DNA of 37,125 nt from SIG480 sp045595365 (GTDB lineage Bacteria > Bacillota > Clostridia > Oscillospirales > JAAYXM01): NCBI GenBank assembly GCA_045595365.1, contig JAZOAI010000034.1:1-37125 (forward strand), in the 5' to 3' direction. Positions 31,877 to 37,125 of this stretch are shown one piece after another; within the stretch, counting starts at the first letter, position 1; each line of letters opens with the position of its first letter. The notes below the pieces were generated by a model, which had not been told where the DNA came from, made no database searches, and saw only the letters and a program-made list of their open reading frames with translations. The translations under genes were made by a program, and so were the position numbers.

Positions 31877-34800
31877 TTATGTCAATTTTACACCTGTCGA
31901 CTTTTCAACCTCAGCTATGCTTATTGCAAGCATCTTTGAAACGCCCTTTTCCTGCATTGTTACGCCATAGAGCATATCTGCCTCTTCCATGGTGCCACGG
32001 CGGTGAGTGATAACAATGAACTGCGTTGTTTTCGAAAGCCGCCTTAAGTACTCTGCATATCGGGTTACGTTAACATCGTCAAGCGCGGCTTCAATTTCGT
32101 CAAGAACGCAGAACGGAGTCGGGCGAACCTTTATAATCGCAAAGTAAAGCGCGATTGCAACAAACGCGCGCTCTCCGCCGGAGAGAAGCGTAATCGTTTT
32201 GAGAGTTTTCCCCGGAGGCTGGACTTTGATTTCGATTCCGCAGTTGAGAATGTCACCATCGTCTTCAAGAACAAGCTCTGCCTTTCCTCCGCCGAAAATC
32301 TCTGCAAAGGTTTCGCCGAAGTTCTTGTTTATCACCTTAAACTGCTCTGAGAAAATCGTCTGCATTTCCTCTGTTATTTCGCCTATCATCTTCAGAAGCT
32401 CTGCTTTTGCAGTTTCAAGGTCAGAACACTGCTTTGACATAAACTCATATCTCTCCGAAACGCGCTCGTATTCTTCGATTGAGTTCACGTTAACATCGCC
32501 GAGCTTTCTGACCTCACTCTTAAGCTCTCCTATGCGCTTTGTCGCATCCGATAATGATGGAATTTCAACAATGTATTTCTCGGCAGTCCCGAGCGTGAGC
32601 TCGTATGACTCCCAGAGTTTTTCGGTAATCTGAGCTTCCTCGCGCGATGCGGAATCCTTTTTCATTTCAAGACGGGACCTCTCGCGTTCAAGCTTTAAGA
32701 TGTCGTCGTTTTTATCCTTGCTTTCTTTATCCTTTCGGGTTCGCTCGGCTTCAAGCGCGAGCTTTTTCTCGGATATTTCGGAAATCTTATCCGCAAGCCT
32801 CTGCATATCAGCGCGTTTTTGCTCTGACAGCTCCTTCTTCGCGGAAATCTGCCCGAGTGTCTCAACAACTGCCGCTTCATAATCTGCTATTGTTTTTTCC
32901 TTAGAGTCGCGGTCGCCCGCCATAGCCTCGGAAAGCGATTTTATCTCATCAAGCGCACGCAGGGCCTCTGCACTTTCTGCGCGGTTTGCGGCAAGAGCGA
33001 CCTGTTTTTCGGACATTTGTTCCGCAAGGAGCGTTCTGTGCGCTGCAAGCTCGGAATTCCCCGCAATAAGTGCTTCTTCTTCCCTCGCGGAATTTTGAAG
33101 CTTTTCTTCCTGCTCCTTGATTTTTGCTTTTATTTCTTCAATGCTCCTGCCTGTTGCAGTCTTTTTTGAAGAAAGGGATACAAGCTCTTCATTAAGCGAA
33201 TCTATAAGCTCATTGAGGTGGAGATGAAGCGTTTTGTAATGCCCGATCTCGGTTTTTGCCTGGAGAAGAACATCTTCCGCCGCGCGTTTGTCGTTCTTGC
33301 ATACCTCCATCTCATACACAAGCGCGTTATAGTCGCGCTCGGCCTCAGCTTTTTCAAGGTTTGTTTTCTCTATTTTCTCGGTAAGAGATGAAATATCGCC
33401 CTCAAGCTTCTTAATCTCGTTTGTTCTCGTAAGGATTCCCGAAGTTTTGCTGACGCTACCGCCCGTGTATGTTCCCCCCGAGTTTATTATCTGCCCGTCA
33501 AGAGTAACTATTCGGAAGCTGTAGCCGTATTTTTTCGCAACAGCCGACGCGCTGTTAATATTGTCACACACCGCAATTTTGCCGAGAATGTGTTCTATTG
33601 CGGCGGTGAATTTTTCATCGTAGGACACAAGCCGGGATGCAAGCCCCAAAAAGCCCGGGCAGTTTTCTAAATCCTTCTTTTCAAGCTCGCCTCCGCGCAC
33701 CGTATCAATCGGCATAAAGGTAGCGCGCCCGCCGTCTGTACGCTTTAAAAACGCAATCGCCTCTTTGGAATCCCGCTCACTTTCGACTATGACATTCTGA
33801 AGCGCGCCGCCAAGGATTGTTTCTATCGCGACGGTGTATTTCGAGTCAACGCGGATAAGCTGGGAGACTGTCCCGAAAATCCCACCGAGCGAACCCTGTG
33901 TCTTTGCTTTCATAATGTTTTTTACCGCAAAAGAATACCCTTGGAGGTCTCTTTCCATTTCGCGGAGCATACGTAGCTTGTTTTCTGCCGCCTCGCGCGA
34001 AAGCTCAAGCTTTCCTGCTCTTTCCTTAAGCTTTTCAAAGCGCTCAAGGCGCGATTTGTGTTTCATTTCAAAGCCGCGGAGCTGATTCTCGGCAGATGCA
34101 CACTTCTCCTCTGCCTCATCATACGCAGCTTTTACCTCTGAGAATTTCTTTTTTGATTCTGAAAGTTCATTCTCGCGGTTTTCTATCTCAGCTTCAATTT
34201 CACCGCGCCTGGTTTCAAACGATGAAAGCTCGGTTTCAGCCGCGGAAAGCGAAATTCTGAGCTTTGCAATTTCCTCCTCGGTCATGCGGGAGGAAATGCG
34301 GATATCGTCAAGCCGGGCCTCTACATCGTCGCTCTTGCCCGATGCAAGGCGCGCCGCCTCAGATATTTCGGAAATCGTTTTTTCTATTTCGGCGGCAGCG
34401 GAAGCAAGGGCATCTACCCTTTCGCTTCTCGCCTTAATCTGCGCTTCTATCTCCTCTGCACGAAGCGCCTCGTCGTCCATTTCAGCGCGGATGCGCTCGA
34501 TGTTGTGCCTGTTGTTTGCGGCTGTCGCCTCAAGGGCTGAAATCTCGCTTGATATTTCGGAAAGCGCTCGCTCTGCAGCTCTTTCCTCCTCGCGCGAGGA
34601 CTCAAGCTCAACGTCCTTTTCGCGCATCTTCTCGGCAAGACTCTCAACCTCGGCATACAGAGAATCAAGCGCCGCTTGCGCCGCGCCGAACTGACTGCAT
34701 ACAACCTCATAATCCGTTATGTATTTCTGAGCGTTCTCACGCGCACGCTTCAGGTTTTCGGTCCATACGGTTACTTCAAGAGAGCGAAGCTCGTCAAAAA

Positions 34801-35452
34801 TCTTTATGTATTTCTTCGCCTTTTCAGACTGAATTCGAAGCGGCTCCACCTGTGAGCCTATTTCCGTGAGAATGTCGCGGAGACGGACAAGGTTTTCTTC
34901 GGTAGATGCAAGCTTTCGCTCTGACTCCTCCTTGCGGTGGCGGAATTTTGATATGCCTGCCGCCTCCTCAAAGATTTCGCGGCGGTCTCCGCTTTTGGCA
35001 GATAGAATTTCGTCAATCCTGCCCTGGCCTATGATAGAGTAACCGTCACGCCCGAGGCCTGTGTCCATAAACATCTCGTTTATGTCGCGAAGGCGAACGG
35101 ATGTGCGGTTGATGAAATATTCGCTCTCACCCGAGCGGTAGAGACGGCGGGTGATTGTGACTTCATTGTATTCACACGGAAGCACACCGTCGGAGTTGTC
35201 TATCGTGAGCGAAACCTCAGCGAACCCGACAGAGCCTCGCTTTTGCGTTCCTGCAAAAATAACGTCTTGCATATTGCTGCCGCGAAGCGTTTTGGTGGAC
35301 TGCTCGCCCAGAACCCAACGCACCGCGTCTGATATATTAGATTTTCCGCTGCCGTTAGGCCCGACGATTGCGGTTATGCCGTCATCAAAGGAAATGACCG
35401 TCTTATCCGGGAATGATTTAAACCCCTGCAATTCAAGACTTTTCAGCCGCAA
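31877..35452 (-). CDS. smc: Chromosome segregation protein SMC
   Basis: A 1191-aa condensin ATPase that organises and segregates the chromosome with ScpA and ScpB. The N-terminal head has Walker A GPNGSGKSN (31-39). Two long coiled coils flank the hinge near residues 500-660 (LGGIFGTVSQLIRVDSKYTVAIETI region, glycine-rich GGTYTGGS end). The C-terminal head has the ABC signature LSGGERA (about 1090) and Walker B CVLDEIEAALDD. I take TTG at 35452 as the start: the ribosome binding site AGAGGTG overlaps the upstream GTG at 35461, and MRLKSLELQGFKSF matches the usual SMC N-terminus. First gene of the long leftward cluster; rnc, its frequent upstream partner, is absent. Confidence 0.96.
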   Translation of the reverse strand: MRLKSLELQGFKSFPDKTVISFDDGITAIVGPNGSGKSNISDAVRWVLGEQSTKTLRGSNMQDVIFAGTQKRGSVGFAEVSLTIDNSDGVLPCEYNEVTITRRLYRSGESEYFINRTSVRLRDINEMFMDTGLGRDGYSIIGQGRIDEILSAKSGDRREIFEEAAGISKFRHRKEESERKLASTEENLVRLRDILTEIGSQVEPLRIQSEKAKKYIKIFDELRSLEVTVWTENLKRARENAQKYITDYEVVCSQFGAAQAALDSLYAEVESLAEKMREKDVELESSREEERAAERALSEISSEISALEATAANNRHNIERIRAEMDDEALRAEEIEAQIKARSERVDALASAAAEIEKTISEISEAARLASGKSDDVEARLDDIRISSRMTEEEIAKLRISLSAAETELSSFETRRGEIEAEIENRENELSESKKKFSEVKAAYDEAEEKCASAENQLRGFEMKHKSRLERFEKLKERAGKLELSREAAENKLRMLREMERDLQGYSFAVKNIMKAKTQGSLGGIFGTVSQLIRVDSKYTVAIETILGGALQNVIVESERDSKEAIAFLKRTDGGRATFMPIDTVRGGELEKKDLENCPGFLGLASRLVSYDEKFTAAIEHILGKIAVCDNINSASAVAKKYGYSFRIVTLDGQIINSGGTYTGGSVSKTSGILTRTNEIKKLEGDISSLTEKIEKTNLEKAEAERDYNALVYEMEVCKNDKRAAEDVLLQAKTEIGHYKTLHLHLNELIDSLNEELVSLSSKKTATGRSIEEIKAKIKEQEEKLQNSAREEEALIAGNSELAAHRTLLAEQMSEKQVALAANRAESAEALRALDEIKSLSEAMAGDRDSKEKTIADYEAAVVETLGQISAKKELSEQKRADMQRLADKISEISEKKLALEAERTRKDKESKDKNDDILKLERERSRLEMKKDSASREEAQITEKLWESYELTLGTAEKYIVEIPSLSDATKRIGELKSEVRKLGDVNVNSIEEYERVSERYEFMSKQCSDLETAKAELLKMIGEITEEMQTIFSEQFKVINKNFGETFAEIFGGGKAELVLEDDGDILNCGIEIKVQPPGKTLKTITLLSGGERAFVAIALYFAIIKVRPTPFCVLDEIEAALDDVNVTRYAEYLRRLSKTTQFIVITHRRGTMEEADMLYGVTMQEKGVSKMLAISIAEVEKSTGVKLT

Positions 35453-35488
35453 GAAACCCACCTCTTTTATATATAAGTATACTAATAT

Positions 35489-35517
35489 ATTCTATCAATT
35501 TTTATGTGCTTTTGCAA
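35489..35517 (-). promoter_or_regulatory. Possible promoter of the smc-to-leuS cluster
   Basis: On the minus strand TTGCAA (35517-35512), 17 bp, TAGAAT (35494-35489). A second possibility is TTGATA with TATATA, closer to the gene. Confidence 0.45.
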
Positions 35518-35539
35518 GAAAATTTTTTAGTTCCGGGTA

Positions 35540-35568
35540 TTTACTTTTCTTTTTTGTTTTGTTATAAT
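35540..35568 (+). promoter_or_regulatory. Promoter of tRNA-Ala
   Basis: TTTACT (35540-35545), 17 bp, TATAAT (35563-35568). Confidence 0.65.
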
Positions 35569-35586
35569 ATTTTGTGTTAAATATTT

Positions 35587-35662
35587 GGGCTCGTAGCTCA
35601 GCTGGGAGAGCGCTGCGTTCGCAACGCAGAGGTCATGGGTTCGATCCCCACCGGGTCCACCA
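35587..35662 (+). tRNA. tRNA-Ala (anticodon CGC)
   Basis: A 76-nt class I tRNA. The acceptor GGGCTCG (35587-35593) pairs with CGGGTCC (35652-35658), discriminator A and encoded CCA follow. The anticodon stem CTGCG/CGCAG encloses TTCGCAA, giving CGC for alanine GCG. The third acceptor pair is G-T, the G3-U70 identity element of alanine tRNA, which confirms the assignment. Confidence 0.95.
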
Positions 35663-35669
35663 AACAAAG

Positions 35670-35700
35670 AACGTACCATCCGAAGGTTGGTGCGTTTTTT
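35670..35700 (+). terminator. Terminator of tRNA-Ala
   Basis: The stem 35670-35681 with 35685-35696 (loop GAA, one G-U, one mismatch) is followed by TTTTTT. The hairpin is repeated at 35919-35940. Confidence 0.75.
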
Positions 35701-35731
35701 GTTTCGTGCCGACACGTTGAGGGGTCGAAAA

Positions 35732-35811
35732 GGACGGCTCGTCGCAACGAGCAAAAAGGCTTCCGGTGGAAGGCTTTTTAGTCCGTGGGTAGATCCCCAC
35801 CGGGTCCACCA
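35732..35811 (+). pseudogene. Decayed tRNA-Ala copy: duplicated 3' end with a cloverleaf-like fold
   Basis: Positions 35792-35811 repeat exactly the last 20 nt of tRNA-Ala (35643-35662), including CCA. The T stem GTGGG/CCCAC is kept but its loop has lost TTC. Upstream, GCTCGT-CGCA-ACGAGC (35737-35752) and a 12-bp hairpin with loop GGT (35753-35779, one mismatch) sit where the D and anticodon arms would be, and GGAC (35732) can pair with GTCC of the acceptor. There is no usable anticodon, so it is not a working tRNA. Confidence 0.5.
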
Positions 35812-35814
35812 CGT

Positions 35815-35849
35815 CACGGCAAGTCTTTTTGGCTTGCCGTGCTTTTTTT
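35815..35849 (+). terminator. Intrinsic terminator after the tRNA-like remnant
   Basis: CACGGCAAG (35815-35823)/CTTGCCGTG (35833-35841) is followed by CTTTTTTT. Confidence 0.85.
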
Positions 35850-35918
35850 GCACGGCGGCGCTTTTCAGACTGCCGCTCCTTCTTCCCACAAAGCAGGCTT
35901 TGCGGGAGCCCTTTCAAC

Positions 35919-35940
35919 ACCATCCGAAGGTTGGTGCGTT
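35919..35940 (+). repeat. Second copy of the tRNA-Ala terminator hairpin
   Basis: 22 nt identical to 35675-35696, followed by CTTTGTTTG instead of TTTTGTTTC. The stretch 35850-35918 between it and the previous terminator shows no gene. Confidence 0.8.
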
Positions 35941-35955
35941 CTTTGTTTGTATAGC

Positions 35956-35995
35956 GAAAACGAAGACAGGATTTTAAAATCCTGTCTTCGTTTTC
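35956..35995. terminator. 40-bp perfect palindrome, bidirectional terminator
   Basis: Arms of 20 bp (35956-35975 and 35976-35995) are fully complementary; the plus strand continues TTTCTTT. It closes the tRNA-Ala region before the HPr-kinase-like gene. Confidence 0.8.
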
Positions 35996-36073
35996 TTTCT
36001 TTATTTCCCCATTTCGAGGAGCTTTTCCACCATCATATATCCGGCATTAATTTAACCGAAAGCTTATGCCGCC

Positions 36074-36102
36074 TTGACAAAAAACTCAGCCGTATATATA
36101 AT
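36074..36102 (+). promoter_or_regulatory. Promoter of the HPr-kinase-like gene
   Basis: TTGACA (36074-36079), 17 bp, TATAAT (36097-36102), exact consensus. Confidence 0.88.
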
Positions 36103-36136
36103 TTATGTGAAAAATAATTCCGGAGGATATTCGTTA

Positions 36137-36829
36137 ATGTTTAACATTAAGCTTGCAGATACCGTTATCGGAATCGACAACAAATACGAATATATAAAGC
36201 AGATGTGCGGCGATTATATCACGCACTCCCCTGCCGTTTTCTCCGTGTCCGCAAATGACGAGGAGATTATGCGTGAGGATACGGGAGGGGGTTCTTTCCC
36301 GCTTGCATACCTTGAAACGCTCGCAATTTACCGCAAAATTGCGGACAGGCTTTCCTCTTTTGATGCTTTTCTTATGCACGGCGTTCTTATGGAGGCAGAT
36401 GGGCGCGGGATTCTCCTCTGCGCTGAGAGCGGAACAGGGAAATCCACCCACGCGATGCTCTGGCTCAGGCTTCTTGGAGAGCGCTGCCGCATAATCAACG
36501 GGGACAAGCCTCTTATACGCGTAATAGACGACACGCCCTACGCTTATGGCACACCCTGGTGCGGCAAGGAGGAAATTAACGAGAACCGGCGCGTTGTTCT
36601 CTCGGATATCTGCTTCTTGCGGCGAGGCGAGAAAAACTCCGCTTCACGCCTGCCGGAATCCGAAGTTGTTTCCCGTCTTCTGCCGAGCGTTCATCTCCCG
36701 AAAACCGGCGGGGTTGCAAGCGTTCTCGAATCCGTTGATAAGATGGCGCGGCGCGTGAGCTTCTGGGATATCGCATGCAATATGGATATATCCGCCGCCG
36801 AAACGGTTTACAGAGCGATAATGAAGTAA
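36137..36829 (+). CDS. HPr-kinase/PEPCK-fold P-loop protein, orphan
   Basis: A 230-aa cytoplasmic protein. The core HGVLMEADGRGILLCAESG leads into Walker A ESGTGKST (97-104). It is followed by NGDKPL (121-126) and YGTPWCGKEE (137-146), the pattern of HprK-like proteins often found in RiPP and lasso-peptide clusters. The roughly 80-residue N-terminal domain is not that of true HprK, and the HprK signature loop is not seen, so it is unlikely to phosphorylate HPr. No precursor peptide, PqqD-like or nucleotidyltransferase partner gene is visible before the window ends. ATG 36137 is preferred because GGAGGA (36122-36127) lies 9 nt upstream; an in-frame TTG at 36074 is actually the -35 box. The substrate is unknown. 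Confidence 0.75.
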   Translation: MFNIKLADTVIGIDNKYEYIKQMCGDYITHSPAVFSVSANDEEIMREDTGGGSFPLAYLETLAIYRKIADRLSSFDAFLMHGVLMEADGRGILLCAESGTGKSTHAMLWLRLLGERCRIINGDKPLIRVIDDTPYAYGTPWCGKEEINENRRVVLSDICFLRRGEKNSASRLPESEVVSRLLPSVHLPKTGGVASVLESVDKMARRVSFWDIACNMDISAAETVYRAIMK

Positions 36830-36920
36830 AAAAACACACCCATAAGGGGCGTGGTCTTAAAGGACACACATTAAGCCTTTCCCTTGAAGAGGAAATGTTG
36901 AGCAAGGCGAGACTGTGGGC

Positions 36921-36970
36921 GTAGGGGACATTCACGAATGTCCCGCGGGCGATTCTTGAATCGCCCCTAC
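36921..36970. repeat. REP-like double-hairpin element
   Basis: GTAGG and CCTAC ends enclose two perfect 9-bp hairpins, GGGACATTC-AC-GAATGTCCC and GGGCGATTC-TT-GAATCGCCC, joined by CGC. It is the best-preserved copy in the window. The 90 bp before it (36830-36920) hold no gene; the stretch CCTTTCCC...GAGGAAATG just before looks like part of a larger composite repeat. Confidence 0.85.
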
Positions 36971-37125
36971 ATTGCCCCGAAAATATTTTGTGGACTTGAT
37001 TCTTGAGTAGGTCTTGCCCTGCCGGGCGGGCCTACTTTTGATTGCAAAAGTAGCAAAACGGGGGAGAACTCACGCCTCGCTCCCGCGAGGCTAGGAAACC
37101 TCCCCTTTCTCGCTGCGGCTCGGTC
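36971..37125. repeat. Intergenic repeat mosaic at the window end
   Basis: It contains a GC-rich partial inverted repeat GTAGGTCTTGCCC...GGGCGGGCCTAC (about 37009-37034) followed by the perfect hairpin TACTTTTG-ATTG-CAAAAGTA. No coding frame is convincing. Such blocks are typical of intergenic repeats in gut Clostridia. Confidence 0.45.

Noticed and set aside
35527..35889. Open frame antisense to tRNA-Ala
   Set aside because: The GGDRTHD and LSQLSYEP-like peptide is a known artefact of translating the tRNA complement; there is no ribosome binding site.
36830..36920. Coding fragment ending SLEEEMLSKARLWA just after the HPr-kinase-like gene
   Set aside because: The frame runs out of the 3' end of the kinase gene in another phase, has no start or ribosome binding site, and the DNA looks like part of the REP-linked composite repeat.

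Overview
The window comes from a low-to-mid GC Gram-positive bacterium, most likely an uncultured gut-type member of class Clostridia (Bacillota). Evidence: perfect sigma-A promoters with 17-bp spacers, strong AGGAGG ribosome binding sites, frequent GTG and TTG starts, AddAB rather than RecBCD, Mini-ribonuclease 3, a PdaA-type deacetylase, a Nup/BMP nucleoside importer, and RsfS, YqeK and LCP genes beside leuS. Genus cannot be told from the sequence alone.

Layout. 1-880 is AT-rich accessory DNA: the start of a REP-associated (RAYT-type) transposase, an XRE regulator, a divergent small membrane protein with an operator-like array between, and a REP-like hairpin. 923-3693 holds pdaA, prmA and an unknown membrane protein. 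3712-5690 is a tRNA-Ser gene followed by an AT-rich islet with a HipB/HipA-like pair, an array of small hairpins joined by an ATATCACT-like linker, and an inverted tRNA remnant. 5727-6002 is a small membrane protein. 6053-11459 is a purine salvage operon read leftward (xpt, then substrate-binding lipoprotein, ATPase and two permeases). A tRNA-Leu(GAG) gene follows. 11842-13723 is hflX-yigZ; 13847-20634 is addB-addA, diverging from hflX. 20675-23991 is a three-gene operon (ATP-grasp ligase, PHP phosphoesterase, NodB-type deacetylase) of unknown purpose. mrnC stands alone at 24182.

24594-25118 is a non-coding mosaic with two near-identical terminators, a 116-bp imperfect palindrome, a truncated reading frame and a complete REP element. 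25122-35452 is a long leftward housekeeping cluster: smc, ftsY, rdgB, nadD, yqeK, an LCP gene, rsfS, leuS, then rpsU (59 codons, with its own promoter). It links chromosome condensation, protein targeting, nucleotide hygiene, NAD synthesis, ribosome silencing and leucine charging. 35563-36000 has tRNA-Ala(CGC) with a partly duplicated tail. 36137-36829 is an orphan HPr-kinase-like P-loop protein, and the window ends in REP and other intergenic repeats.

Most of the window is core genome. The parts most worth attention are the mobile or structured non-coding pieces (REP/RAYT, hairpin array, palindrome, tRNA scars, a terminator-like leader on tRNA-Ser) and the uncharacterised ATP-grasp/PHP/deacetylase operon. 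No complete new defence or biosynthetic system could be demonstrated.
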